From Balneolaceae bacterium UBA3186 (GTDB taxonomy: Bacteria > Bacteroidota > Rhodothermia > Balneolales > Balneolaceae), in the NCBI GenBank assembly GCA_002364085.1, contig DEXK01000011.1:81863-145862 (forward strand): a stretch of DNA of 64,000 nt, in the 5' to 3' direction. Below the pieces are notes generated by a model. That model saw only the letters and a list, made by a program, of their open reading frames with translations, was not told the origin of the DNA and searched no databases. Shown one piece after another: positions 25,416 to 34,857 of the stretch (position 1 is the first letter of the stretch; each line of letters opens with the position of its first letter). A program made the position numbers and the translations under genes.

Positions 25416-26438
25416 ATGTCACTATCCAGAAAACAATTTTTAAAAAATAGTAGTTTAGCTACTCTTGGAATTGCGGGACTCTCAAACAAAACCGCCAAAA
25501 GCGATACTAAAACTTATCCTGAACTGATTATTCCAAACGCAATAACTTGGAATTCAACAATTGGGTTAGTTGCTCCTGCAAGTCCTATTTATGTTTCTTC
25601 TCAATTTGACGACATGATAACCACACTAAAAGATCTTGGTTTTAAGTTAAAACTAGGTAAACATGTGAAAGACCAGTATGGATACTTGGCCGGTAAAGAC
25701 GAAGACAGAGCTGCTGACCTTGTAAACATGTTCAAAGATGATCAAGTGGAAGCTATTCTATGTGTAAGAGGAGGTTGGGGCTGTAATAGAATTCTAGACC
25801 ATCTTGACTATGAAGTAATCAAAAACAATCCTAAACCATTGATTGGTTTTAGTGATATTACATCGTTACATAATGCAATTTTATCTAAAACCGGATTGAT
25901 TAGTTATCATGGTCCGGTAGGAAAATCTGATTGGAACACTTTTACTAAAATGAGTTTCGAAGAAGTTCTTATACGGAAAAATAAAGCTATTTATGAGTTA
26001 CCTGAAGAACAAGATGATGCATTTATTATTAATTCAGGAAAAGCAGAAGGAAGAATATTGGGGGGTAACCTTTCTGTTTTAGTAGCTATGTTAGGCTCCG
26101 ATTACGTACCCAATTTTGAAGATTCAATACTTTTTCTGGAGGATGTAGGGGAAGATGTCTATCGATTAGATAGAATGTTAACTCAATTAAAATTAAATGG
26201 TATTCTAGACCAAATTTCCGGGTTTATATTTGGGAAATGTACAAATTGTGATGCAGGATCAAACAGCTTAACTCTGCCTCAATTATTTAATGACTTAATC
26301 AAGCCTCTTAATATTCCGGCATTTTACGGAGCAATGATAAGTCATGAAGATTATAATGTAACTATACCTGTAGGTTTACGTGCAAAAATGGATGCTGATG
26401 AAATGAAATTCGAAATTTTATCAGAAGCAGTTAAATAA
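25416..26438 (+). CDS. Exported LD-carboxypeptidase (S66 family)
   Basis: A 340-residue peptidase. The N-terminus SRKQFLKNSSLATLGIAG resembles a Tat-type signal, with RK in place of the twin Arg, so export to the periplasm is likely. The S66 fold is clear: GLVAPASPIY, ILCVRGGWGCNRILDHLDY and the nucleophile Ser in LIGFSDITSLHNAI, then the Glu of ILFLEDVGEDVYRLDRML and the late His of ISHEDYNVTIPVG. It trims the terminal D-Ala from tetrapeptides during peptidoglycan recycling; bacterial relatives are often cytosolic, so the signal is notable. Confidence 0.9.
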   Translation: MSLSRKQFLKNSSLATLGIAGLSNKTAKSDTKTYPELIIPNAITWNSTIGLVAPASPIYVSSQFDDMITTLKDLGFKLKLGKHVKDQYGYLAGKDEDRAADLVNMFKDDQVEAILCVRGGWGCNRILDHLDYEVIKNNPKPLIGFSDITSLHNAILSKTGLISYHGPVGKSDWNTFTKMSFEEVLIRKNKAIYELPEEQDDAFIINSGKAEGRILGGNLSVLVAMLGSDYVPNFEDSILFLEDVGEDVYRLDRMLTQLKLNGILDQISGFIFGKCTNCDAGSNSLTLPQLFNDLIKPLNIPAFYGAMISHEDYNVTIPVGLRAKMDADEMKFEILSEAVK

Positions 26439-26506
26439 TCAATTTTACTCAAATTTGATTTGGATCAACATATTCTTCCAAATCTTAAATCAATAAGTTC
26501 TAAACT

Positions 26507-29500
26507 ATGAATAATAAGAAGGGTTACAATAAGCTCATGGGATTTATATGTGTGCTTTTATTAAGCACTTTAACAAATCCGGCTGATGCACAAAAAAAGC
26601 GAAGCTCCGATTTTATAAAATTCTATTCGGATACCACTGATACTAACGAAATCGAGAAAAAATCAAAAAGTCTGCCTCTTGATCCCGGTAGATTAATTTC
26701 CATTCAGTCTTCTGAAGCAACATGGATGTCTTTAGATGTAAGTCCGGATGGGTCAAAAATTGCTTTTGATTTTATGGGTGATATTTATGAGATCCCGTTC
26801 AGTGGTGGCGAAGCAAATCAATTAACAGACGGTATGGCTTTCGATTCTCATCCAAGGTATAGTCCTGATGGAAAGTCTTTACTTTATGTTTCTGATGCTC
26901 ATGGAGCAGATAACCTCTATTACATCAATTTAGAAGATACATCTGAAGTTACACAGGTTACTAAAGGAAAGAATGATGGATATGCTTCCGGAGAATGGAC
27001 ACCAGATGGGAATTACATTATTGGTGCTAAAGGAAAAGGAACTCCAAAACTTTGGATGTATCACAAAGATGGAGGGAGAGGAACGGCTCTTATTTCATCA
27101 CCAAGTGGCTTAAAAACTACCGACCCTGCTGTAGGGCACGAAGGGCGCTACATATATTTCTCTCAAAGAAACGGATCCTGGAATTACAATGCTCAATTTC
27201 CTCAATACCAAATTGGGCGATACGATCGAGAAACAGGTGAAAGAACTTCAGTAACTTCTCGATATGGTTCAGCGTTTACACCTGTACTTTCAAGTGATGG
27301 TAAATGGATGGTATATGGAAGTCGGTTTGAGGATAAAACAGGACTTGTTTTAAGAGATATGTTCACAGGATCCGAAAAATGGCTTGCTTACCCTGTTCAA
27401 AGAGATGATATGGAATCTCAGGCCACTCTAGGTGTTTTACCGGCTATGTCTTTTACTCCAGATAATGAGAATTTGATTGCTTCATATGGTGGTAAAATTC
27501 ATAGTATTCCTGTTAATGGAGGTCAATCAAAAGAAATTTCTTTTAATGTAACTACCGAACTTGAAATGGGACCTGAAGTTCTTTTCAAATACCCTATTTC
27601 TGATGAAAAGGAAATGATTGCAACTCAAATTAGAGACGCAGTCCCTTCACCTGATGGAAAGTGGTTGGCTTTTACTGTATTAAATGATTTATACATACAG
27701 GAATTACCAAATGGTGAACCTAAAAGGCTTACTAACTCTGGTTCCACAGAAGCGCAACCCACTTGGTCTCCAAATGGGAAAAAATTAGCTTATGTAACCT
27801 GGAATTCTGTTGAAGGAGGGGCAATAATGTCCGTCGATCCTTTTGCAAGAAGGTTTAGACCAACTAAGCTTACCAATAAATCGGGAATCTATACAAATCC
27901 AGTTTTTTCAACTAACGGTAGTAAAATCTTAGCGTTCAGAAATGATAAGCAGGTTTATGACGATGCTTATGGGCCGGGATTCTCAGGAGCTCTCACGGAT
28001 ATTATTTGGATACCGGCAGAAGGAGGAGATATTAGTGTCATTGATAGAGCTAAAGGTAGATCTAACCCTCATTTTATAGCTTCGAATGACAGAATTTATT
28101 TAAACCGATTTGGAACATTAGTATCAATAAGATGGGATGGTACTGATGAAAAGGAACACGTAACAGTAACCGGAATCACAACTTATTCACCTTTTAATCT
28201 GGAAACTTCATTACAAGAGAAAACAGAGTGGCAGACACCAGCTGAGATTCTTCATCCTGAAGAAAATCATGCTAAGGAAAATAATCCTCCTTCAAGAGCT
28301 GCATTAATTCAAATGGCACCAACCGGTGATCAAGCCATGGCTCAAGTAAATAATGATATTTATGTGGTAACGGTACCAATAACAGGGGGGAGCACACCAT
28401 CCATTTCAGTAGCTAATGCTTCCTCAGCACCTTTTCCATCAAAAAAACTAACTACAATTGGTGGTCAATTTCCTACTTGGAGTTCTGATGCATCAAAAGT
28501 TCATTGGTCAATCGGAAATGGACACTTTATTTATGATCTAGACGATGCAGAAGCTTTTGAAGACAGTGTAAAAGCAGCAAAAAAGTTAGAAGAGGAAGAA
28601 AAAAAGAAAGAAGAAGCTAACAAAAAAACTGAAGACGATAAAAAAGACGACTCCAAAGAAGATGGAGATCAGGTAGAATCTAACTCAGAAAAAGATGAGT
28701 CTGAAAGTCCTAAAAAAGAAGACAAGAAAGATGATTCTTACAAGCCTTTAGAACTTTCAATAGATGTTATGATAGAGAAAGATATCCCTGAATCTTCTAT
28801 TCTCCTTAAAAACGCTCGAATTATCACCGCAAAAGGAAATGAGGTAATTGAAGGGGGAGACATCCTGATAAAGAACAATAGAATTATAGAAGTAGGTAAA
28901 AATTTAGCTCCAAATGGAGCTCAGGTCATGGACATGACAGGTAAAACGATTACACCTGGATTTGTAGATACCCATGCTCATATGTGGCCGAATTGGGGTA
29001 TTCATAAAGAAGAAATCTACAATTATGCTGCAAACCTCGCTTATGGAGTAACTACAACTAGAGACCCACAAACTGCTACTACAGATGTACTAACTTACTC
29101 AGATATGGTTGAAACCGGCAGAATGCTTGGTCCGCGTGTTTACTCAACAGGCCCTGGTTTTGGGTTCTGGGCTTATAATGTAAAAAGCCTTGAAGAAGCT
29201 CAGAATGTTATGAAGCAATACAGTAAATATTATGATACTAAAACCATCAAAATGTATTTAGCAGGTAATCGTGAACAACGTCAGTGGATTATACAAGCGG
29301 CACGTGAACAAAATATTATGCCGACAACCGAAGGTGCATTAGACTGGAAACTAAATATGACCCAACTATTAGATGGGTATCCGGGACATGAGCATTCGTT
29401 ACCTATCTATCCAATTTATAACGATGTTATAGATGTAATAGCTAAATCCAAAATGGCGGTAACTCCCACACTTTTAGTTTCTTACGGTGGGCCTTGGGCA

Positions 29501-30046
29501 GAGAATTATTATTACTCCCGTGAAAATCCATATGACGACCCTAAACTTAATAACTACACTCCCTATTCAGTTCTTGCAAGCAATACACGTAGAAGGCCAG
29601 GTTGGTTCAGAGATGATGAACATGTATTCCAAAAACATGCAGAAACTATGACTAAAATCGTCGAAGCTGGTGGGTTAGCAGGTGTTGGAAGTCATGGCCA
29701 GTTAGAAGGTTTAGGCTACCATTGGGAACTATGGTCTGTAGCAGCCGGTGGAATGTCTAATTTAGATGCAATTAGAGTTGCTACAATATTAGGAGCTGAA
29801 GCTATAGGTTTGGATGGAGATGTTGGTTCCATTGAAGAAGGAAAGTTGGCTGATCTTGTAATATTATCCGGTAATCCGTTAGATGATCTGAGAAACACTA
29901 ATACAGTTACCCATGTTATGAAAAACGGACGTTTATATGATGCAAATAATTTGAATGAGGTTTACCCAAGGAAGGTCAAAGCAAAGCCTTTTAGTTGGAA
30001 TAGACCCAAACCACAAAGTTTAGGTTTACCCGGTACAAATAAATGA
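26507..30046 (+). CDS. Secreted TolB-like beta-propeller plus amidohydrolase fusion
   Basis: A 1179-residue exported protein with a signal peptide (about 1-28). Residues about 50-680 contain repeated PD40/TolB propeller strands (SPDGSKIAFDFMGDIYEIP and many more). A very acidic and basic low-complexity linker spans roughly 687-746. The C-terminal third is a metal-dependent amidohydrolase with TPGFVDTHAHMWP near 822 and a late GSHGQLEGLG block and LADLVILSGNP. This fusion is widespread in Bacteroidota-like genomes, and the amidohydrolase is often called imidazolonepropionase-like. The substrate is unknown. It is the last gene of the fni-led run; a strong terminator follows. Confidence 0.92.
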   Translation: MNNKKGYNKLMGFICVLLLSTLTNPADAQKKRSSDFIKFYSDTTDTNEIEKKSKSLPLDPGRLISIQSSEATWMSLDVSPDGSKIAFDFMGDIYEIPFSGGEANQLTDGMAFDSHPRYSPDGKSLLYVSDAHGADNLYYINLEDTSEVTQVTKGKNDGYASGEWTPDGNYIIGAKGKGTPKLWMYHKDGGRGTALISSPSGLKTTDPAVGHEGRYIYFSQRNGSWNYNAQFPQYQIGRYDRETGERTSVTSRYGSAFTPVLSSDGKWMVYGSRFEDKTGLVLRDMFTGSEKWLAYPVQRDDMESQATLGVLPAMSFTPDNENLIASYGGKIHSIPVNGGQSKEISFNVTTELEMGPEVLFKYPISDEKEMIATQIRDAVPSPDGKWLAFTVLNDLYIQELPNGEPKRLTNSGSTEAQPTWSPNGKKLAYVTWNSVEGGAIMSVDPFARRFRPTKLTNKSGIYTNPVFSTNGSKILAFRNDKQVYDDAYGPGFSGALTDIIWIPAEGGDISVIDRAKGRSNPHFIASNDRIYLNRFGTLVSIRWDGTDEKEHVTVTGITTYSPFNLETSLQEKTEWQTPAEILHPEENHAKENNPPSRAALIQMAPTGDQAMAQVNNDIYVVTVPITGGSTPSISVANASSAPFPSKKLTTIGGQFPTWSSDASKVHWSIGNGHFIYDLDDAEAFEDSVKAAKKLEEEEKKKEEANKKTEDDKKDDSKEDGDQVESNSEKDESESPKKEDKKDDSYKPLELSIDVMIEKDIPESSILLKNARIITAKGNEVIEGGDILIKNNRIIEVGKNLAPNGAQVMDMTGKTITPGFVDTHAHMWPNWGIHKEEIYNYAANLAYGVTTTRDPQTATTDVLTYSDMVETGRMLGPRVYSTGPGFGFWAYNVKSLEEAQNVMKQYSKYYDTKTIKMYLAGNREQRQWIIQAAREQNIMPTTEGALDWKLNMTQLLDGYPGHEHSLPIYPIYNDVIDVIAKSKMAVTPTLLVSYGGPWAENYYYSRENPYDDPKLNNYTPYSVLASNTRRRPGWFRDDEHVFQKHAETMTKIVEAGGLAGVGSHGQLEGLGYHWELWSVAAGGMSNLDAIRVATILGAEAIGLDGDVGSIEEGKLADLVILSGNPLDDLRNTNTVTHVMKNGRLYDANNLNEVYPRKVKAKPFSWNRPKPQSLGLPGTNK

Positions 30047-30052
30047 TCATTA

Positions 30053-30076
30053 AAGGCTCCTTAAGGAGCCTTTTTT
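30053..30076 (+). terminator. Rho-independent terminator closing the fni-led operon
   Basis: AAGGCTCCTTAAGGAGCCTT is a perfect 20-base palindrome (30053-30072), followed by more T (to 30076). It begins 7 bases after the stop codon at 30046. It also runs into the stop of the convergent gene (30075), so it may serve mostly the plus strand, though the A-run at 30052-30054 could act weakly on the other strand. Confidence 0.9.
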
Positions 30077-31166
30077 ATATTATCTTTTCTGATAAATGTG
30101 AAATTTTTCTTCCAGTAGTAGTATAATAAGATCCCATTAGATCGGCGGTTAAGCAAGAGTGAATTGGAAGAATAGTAATAGCATCACCGATACTAATCTC
30201 ATAAAAAAAGTTTTCAGTACACTTTACAATTCCATGTTCCTGAGAAATGGATTTTAAGTAACACCCTTCAATCGGATCTTCCCAATAATTACTTCTATTT
30301 TTCACTACTTGACCAAAATAAGATTCACCATCTTTTGTTATATCCGCATCTTTAGAGAAATGAACAGCGCCCCCATGGATTAATAGCTCATGACGGGAAG
30401 AATATTTTGCAACTACGGTACACTTCATCGCAACTGCGATATCTTTGGGAGTACAAGAACCAATTTTCGTTTGAATCCAGTCATAAAAAACAAAATTACC
30501 CGGGCTTATCTCATCTATAAGCCCAAAATCATCTAAAACTGAGCAGGAGGGAGTGTCTCCAAAACAAACAGGGATTTCGAATTGTGTTTTTAATTGTGAT
30601 AGTTTTTCAATCACAGAACTGGATAACTGTCGTATATCTTTAACTGATCTTGATCGATAGGAATGACCGGCATGTGAATACAGCCCTGATAAGGTTAATT
30701 TATAAGATGAATTTATTACTGAAACCAATCTTTGAATGTTTCCTGGATCAGAATAGGAAATCCCACTTCTACCATAACCAGGATCTATTTCTATGTATAC
30801 ATTAAGATTCGAAGTTAATTTTTTATCTAATTGTTTTACGGTTTCTTCATCGACTACTAACACTCTCAAATCAATTTCTGAGGCCAGTTTATCTATCTCT
30901 TCAAGCTGAAGAATGTTAACAGGAAATGCTATCGTAATACTTTTCCATCCATTTTTAGCAAAGAATTGAGCCATTTTTAAAGATGAAACAGTTATTCCGT
31001 CGAGTGGGTAACCTCTAAACCAATTTCCAATTTCAAGAGATTGATGAGTTTTGAAATGAGGACGAAATTTAACACCTAATTTCGACGCTTTAGTAGCCAT
31101 TTTTTTGATATTATTCTTGGCAATGGTTTCATCAAGTATAAGTGATGGGTATTTTAAAGAAGTCAT
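30075..31166 (-). CDS. D-threonine aldolase/D-serine dehydratase-like PLP enzyme
   Basis: A 363-residue fold-III PLP enzyme. The N-terminal alanine-racemase-type barrel has the PLP Lys in RPHFKTHQ (K39). GYGRSGI, SHAGHSYRS and GDTPSCS are further barrel blocks. The C-terminal beta domain has the metal site in ILPIHSCLTAD (His and Cys), as in D-threonine aldolase and eukaryotic-type D-serine dehydratase (Dsd1). It probably breaks down a D-hydroxy-amino acid in the cytosol. Its start overlaps the stop of the upstream outer-membrane-like gene by one base, although the two proteins seem unrelated. Confidence 0.87.
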   Translation of the reverse strand: MTSLKYPSLILDETIAKNNIKKMATKASKLGVKFRPHFKTHQSLEIGNWFRGYPLDGITVSSLKMAQFFAKNGWKSITIAFPVNILQLEEIDKLASEIDLRVLVVDEETVKQLDKKLTSNLNVYIEIDPGYGRSGISYSDPGNIQRLVSVINSSYKLTLSGLYSHAGHSYRSRSVKDIRQLSSSVIEKLSQLKTQFEIPVCFGDTPSCSVLDDFGLIDEISPGNFVFYDWIQTKIGSCTPKDIAVAMKCTVVAKYSSRHELLIHGGAVHFSKDADITKDGESYFGQVVKNRSNYWEDPIEGCYLKSISQEHGIVKCTENFFYEISIGDAITILPIHSCLTADLMGSYYTTTGRKISHLSEKII

Positions 31167-31705
31167 TAAATTTGGTTATTAAAAGAGTATCCAATGGAAA
31201 TTCCGCCCCATGGTATGAATTGCTGATCTTTGATAAAAGGAGTAAAAGAGGTTTTAAAAACCAATCCTTTTGATTCAAATGAAATGAATCTAAATCCAAA
31301 GTTTAGAAACAGGGCAGGGGGACCAGGTTTATCTGAGTAACTTATTCTATCCCCGAAGGCTATGCCTGTTCCAGCCTCAAAGCGAATTTTATTTTTTCCG
31401 AATAGATAAGAATAGGAAGCAACCCCAGTTATTCGAAAATCTTCGTCATTGTAAATGTTCTTTTGGTTGTTTGAGTTTGGATCAGCTAATATGGTAGGAG
31501 TGGCACCTAATCTAATTACAGAAGTCTCATTAATGATAAGGTCATAATTGATAGAGAGCAAAACACCGGCTCCTCCAAATTCAGCATATACAGAACTAAG
31601 GTATTTATTTTGATCTGAAGTTGAAGGTTTCTCGAACCTCTGTGAGTATAAGTACGAGCTACAAAGTAGAATGAAGACGAGCGAACATATTATCTTTCTT
31701 AGCAT
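31166..31705 (-). CDS. Small outer-membrane beta-barrel-like protein, unknown
   Basis: A 179-residue protein with a signal peptide (about 1-21, ending in LYSQ). The rest alternates hydrophobic and polar residues in strands (AGVLLSINYDLII, IRLGATPTIL, ITGVASYSYLFG, IRFEAGTGIAFG, LFLNFGFRFI, VFKTSFTPFI, GGISIGYSF), which fits an 8-strand barrel of the outer membrane. No family is recognised. Translation is coupled to the D-threonine-aldolase-like gene. Confidence 0.6.
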   Translation of the reverse strand: MLRKIICSLVFILLCSSYLYSQRFEKPSTSDQNKYLSSVYAEFGGAGVLLSINYDLIINETSVIRLGATPTILADPNSNNQKNIYNDEDFRITGVASYSYLFGKNKIRFEAGTGIAFGDRISYSDKPGPPALFLNFGFRFISFESKGLVFKTSFTPFIKDQQFIPWGGISIGYSFNNQI

Positions 31706-31798
31706 CTTAATAAATAATAGTTAATACACATGATATACGGTGTGCTCAATCAAATATTATATAATGAAGAATAAGTAAATATATCTTAAATTGGGACA

Positions 31799-32236
31799 AT
31801 GAAGAAAAAAGTAATTGGGCGTCTTGAAATTGTTGATCTGCCGGACTGGAATATTGAAGAAATAGAAGCCAAAATTGATACAGGAGCCTATTCTTCGAGT
31901 TTACATTGTCATAATATAGAAGAGTATCAAAAAAACGATAAAAAATGGGTTAAATTTAACTTATTAGACCCAGATCACCCTTCCTATAATGAACGGTTAT
32001 TTACTTTGCCAGTTTCAGATATAAGAGAAGTAAAAAGTTCAAACGGACAAACTGAACTTCGGGTATTCATAAAGACTAAAATCTGTTTTTTTGAATATGT
32101 TCATGAAATTGAACTTTCTCTAACTAACCGTTCAGAAATGAAGTACCCTTTATTAATTGGTCGCAAGTTTTTAAAAAATAAGTTTCTTGTAGATGTATCA
32201 AAAAAACACTTATCTACTAACAAAGAAAAATCGTAG
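31799..32236 (+). CDS. RimB-like retropepsin-type protease (PF05618)
   Basis: A 145-residue protein of the putative ATP-dependent zinc protease family, which has an aspartic-protease fold. The active motif IDTGAYSSSLHC has D27-T28-G29-A30, and YPLLIGRKFL near residue 120 is the second conserved block. In Pseudomonas, the homologue RimB works with RimK by trimming the glutamate tails that RimK adds to ribosomal protein S6. Here rimK starts only 5 bases after this gene, so the same pairing is likely. It has no signal peptide and should be cytosolic. Confidence 0.85.
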   Translation: MKKKVIGRLEIVDLPDWNIEEIEAKIDTGAYSSSLHCHNIEEYQKNDKKWVKFNLLDPDHPSYNERLFTLPVSDIREVKSSNGQTELRVFIKTKICFFEYVHEIELSLTNRSEMKYPLLIGRKFLKNKFLVDVSKKHLSTNKEKS

Positions 32237-32241
32237 TTAAT

Positions 32242-33165
32242 ATGAAGATCGGAATACTCTCAAGAAATGCTAATTTATACTCAACCAGAAGGCTGGTAGA
32301 AGCGATAGAAGCAAAAGGGCATGAAGCTCAGGTTATTGATCATCTGAAGTGTGATATAGTAATAGAACAAGATAAACCAACTATTTTCTATAAAGGGGAG
32401 AATCTCTCTGGTTTGGATGCTGTAATACCAAGAATTGGTGCCTCAGTTACCTTTTATGGAACAGCGGTTGTTCGACAGTTTGAAATGATGAATATTTTTA
32501 GTGCTGTAGAATCTCAAGCGTTAGTTCGTTCAAGAGATAAATTAAGAAGTCTACAAATATTAGCAAAAGCAGGTGTTGGTTTACCAAAAACTGTATTTAC
32601 AAATTATTCTAAGGAAGTTGATAAACTTATAGATTCAGTTGGGGGAGCTCCATTAATTGTTAAACTTCTTGAGGGAACGCAAGGCTATGGAGTAGTTTTA
32701 GCTCCTACAAAAAAGGCAGCTCAATCTATTATCGAAGCGTTTCACAGCATGAAAGCAAGAGTAATAGTTCAAGAATTCATAAAGGAAAGTAAAGGAGCTG
32801 ATATAAGAGCATTCATTGTAAATGGCACCGTTGCTGGAGCCATGAAAAGACAAGGAAAAGAAGGTGAGTTTCGATCAAATCTTCATCAAGGTGGAACAGG
32901 CTCTCTTATAAAATTATCTAAAAAGGAGAGAGAAGCAGCTCTTACAGCAGCTCAAGCTATGGGATTACCAATCGCGGGAGTGGATATGTTACAATCAGAA
33001 AGAGGTCCTTTGATTTTAGAAGTTAATTCATCCCCAGGACTTGAAGGAATTGAAAAAGCAACGGGAAAAGATATTGCTGCAAATATTATCAAGTATGTTA
33101 CTTCTTCGGTGGAAACGCAAAAAAGTAAGCCCTCAAAAAGAAGAAAGATAAAAAGTAATGCCTGA
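32242..33165 (+). CDS. rimK: RimK, ribosomal protein S6 glutamate ligase
   Basis: A 307-residue ATP-grasp ligase. The N-terminal domain opens with MKIGILSRNANLYSTRRLVEA, a RimK signature. The ATP-grasp has IVKLLEGTQGYGVVLA, IVQEFIKES with DIRAFIVNG, and the metal-binding LILEVNSSPGLEGIEKATG. It adds glutamates to the C-terminus of S6, or makes poly-glutamate. It ends with a basic tail (KPSKRRKIK) that may contact the ribosome. The stop lies within the next gene (8-base overlap), so the trio is translationally linked. Confidence 0.93.
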   Translation: MKIGILSRNANLYSTRRLVEAIEAKGHEAQVIDHLKCDIVIEQDKPTIFYKGENLSGLDAVIPRIGASVTFYGTAVVRQFEMMNIFSAVESQALVRSRDKLRSLQILAKAGVGLPKTVFTNYSKEVDKLIDSVGGAPLIVKLLEGTQGYGVVLAPTKKAAQSIIEAFHSMKARVIVQEFIKESKGADIRAFIVNGTVAGAMKRQGKEGEFRSNLHQGGTGSLIKLSKKEREAALTAAQAMGLPIAGVDMLQSERGPLILEVNSSPGLEGIEKATGKDIAANIIKYVTSSVETQKSKPSKRRKIKSNA

Positions 33166-34105
33166 TAATCACCTTATAATTAATAGGGAAAAAATAAGAC
33201 CCGGCGAACATAAAGTTGTCAATTTTGATATTGCCAGCTTACCAACAAGAACTTCGATAAGTTTGCCGGTACATATATACAGAGCGGACAAGCCAGGGCC
33301 TGTTTTATTGCTCACTGGTGGCTTACATGGTGATGAAATAAATGGAGTAGAAATAATCAGGAGAATGATTGATTCGGAAGACTTAATCCCTGATGCAGGA
33401 ACAGTTATCGCTATACCTATTGTTAATATTTATGGATTTATACAGAATTCAAGAGGTTTGCCTGATGGAAAAGATATTAACAGGAGTTTTCCTGGATTAA
33501 AAAAAGGAGGGTCTCTAGCTAAATTACTGGCCTATACTTTAATGAAAAACATTATTCCTCATATCGATTATGGCATAGACTTCCATACTGGAGGGGCAAG
33601 TCGCTCAAATTATCCTCAAATAAGGGTAGATCTTACAAATGAAAAGGCTCTCGAGCTTGCAAAAGCTTTCCAACCACCGATAATTATTAATTCGAGGCCA
33701 ATACCAAAATCTTTTAGAAGCGCTTCATATAGAGAGGGAAAAAATATTCTTGTTTATGAAACAGGAGAGTCTTTAAGGTTTGATGAATTTGGTATTTCTG
33801 AAGCAGTCAATGGCACATTAAGAGTCATGAATTTTCTTGATATGAAGAAAACAAAATGTAGGTCACAAGAGACACAAATCTATAATAATTCTTCATGGAT
33901 AAGGTCTTCTTATGCTGGGTTGTTTTCACCTGCAATAAGGCTGGGAGATTCTTTTAAGAAAAAGCAATTACTTGGATATATTAATGGAGCTTATGGTGAG
34001 TTACATTCTAAAATTTTAGCTCCAAAAGAAGGTAGAGTAATTGGGTTAAATTATTGCCCTGTAGTAAATAAAGGCGATGCAATCATTCACTATTCATATA
34101 ATTAA
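33158..34105 (+). CDS. Succinylglutamate desuccinylase/aspartoacylase-family deacylase
   Basis: A 315-residue M14-like zinc deacylase. Zinc ligands are H57 and E60 in GGLHGDEINGVEI and a His in IDFHTGG near residue 145. NRSFPG and the late GRVIGLNYCPVVNKGD beta-domain block fit the AstE/AspA family. Family members split N-acyl amino acids. In many genomes a gene of this type sits beside rimK and the RimB-like protease, as here, which suggests a step in removing or recycling glutamate adducts, but no reaction is established. It overlaps rimK by 8 bases. Confidence 0.85.
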   Translation: MPDNHLIINREKIRPGEHKVVNFDIASLPTRTSISLPVHIYRADKPGPVLLLTGGLHGDEINGVEIIRRMIDSEDLIPDAGTVIAIPIVNIYGFIQNSRGLPDGKDINRSFPGLKKGGSLAKLLAYTLMKNIIPHIDYGIDFHTGGASRSNYPQIRVDLTNEKALELAKAFQPPIIINSRPIPKSFRSASYREGKNILVYETGESLRFDEFGISEAVNGTLRVMNFLDMKKTKCRSQETQIYNNSSWIRSSYAGLFSPAIRLGDSFKKKQLLGYINGAYGELHSKILAPKEGRVIGLNYCPVVNKGDAIIHYSYN

Positions 34106-34109
34106 TTAA

Positions 34110-34457
34110 ATGGATTACGATTTACTTTTTACAGTTGTTGAAGATCAAAATTGGAAGGAGATTACATCTTCTGGAACTTTTAAACCATCATCTTTAGAAG
34201 AATTAGGGTACATAAAGTGTATTGATGAAAAAGACTTACAACAATATGTAAACCAAGAAATTCTCACTGGAAAAGAACTTTTACTTGTAGTAATTGATCC
34301 ACTAAGAGTTCGAGATTCAATTAAGGCAGATAAGGAGAACGGATTCAGTATAATAAAGCTATACGGCGAGTTGACTCTAGATGCATTAATCGACAAAATT
34401 GAATTGAAACCATCAAAAAAAGGTGATTACACCATTAAGATAAATCACTACGATTAG
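34110..34457 (+). CDS. DUF952 family protein
   Basis: A 115-residue cytosolic protein. LLFTVVEDQNWKEI, FKPSSLEELGYIKCIDEKDL and LLLVVIDPLRV match DUF952, a small ADP-ribosyltransferase-like fold with no proven activity. It follows the deacylase gene by 4 bases, so it belongs to the rim operon. The usual HCS of the family is KCI here, so the conserved His is replaced. The stop is one base from the stop of the convergent response regulator gene. Confidence 0.78.
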   Translation: MDYDLLFTVVEDQNWKEITSSGTFKPSSLEELGYIKCIDEKDLQQYVNQEILTGKELLLVVIDPLRVRDSIKADKENGFSIIKLYGELTLDALIDKIELKPSKKGDYTIKINHYD

Positions 34458-34458
34458 G

Positions 34459-34815
34459 CTAATTAATTTTTTGAATGGATTTTTTTAGATCATCCAAGCT
34501 AATAGGCTTCACCAAATAATCCACATATTCAGTTGAATTTGCTCTTTCCCGATTATAAGAGTCAGAGTTGCCGGTGATATAAATAACTTTAGAGGTTTTA
34601 TTGTTCTTCTGAAACTCAATAGTTGCCTCAATTCCATCAATATCATCTTCAAGCATGATATCCATCAAAACTAAATCCGGGGTAAGTTCCTGAGCTTTAT
34701 CTATAGCGTCCGATCCTTTGGCATAAGTACCTAGCACATGATAGTCCAATCTCTCAACCATTTTGGAAAGTAAGAGTGCTAAAACTTTATCGTCTTCTAT
34801 AATTAATACGTTCAT
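34459..34815 (-). CDS. Single-domain (CheY-like) response regulator
   Basis: A 118-residue receiver domain with no output domain. It has the acidic pocket E7-D8-D9, phosphorylation site D52 (LVLMDIMLEDDIDG), T81 and K103 (DYLVKPI). The LMDIMLEDDIDGIE form is common in regulators that follow hybrid or PAS-type kinases in Bacteroidota. No kinase is adjacent. A perfect 15-base palindrome lies upstream at 34858-34872 and may control it. Confidence 0.9.
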   Translation of the reverse strand: MNVLIIEDDKVLALLLSKMVERLDYHVLGTYAKGSDAIDKAQELTPDLVLMDIMLEDDIDGIEATIEFQKNNKTSKVIYITGNSDSYNRERANSTEYVDYLVKPISLDDLKKSIQKIN

Positions 34816-34857
34816 CAGTGCTTTTAGGATTTATGTTTGAAGATACAATGAATATAA

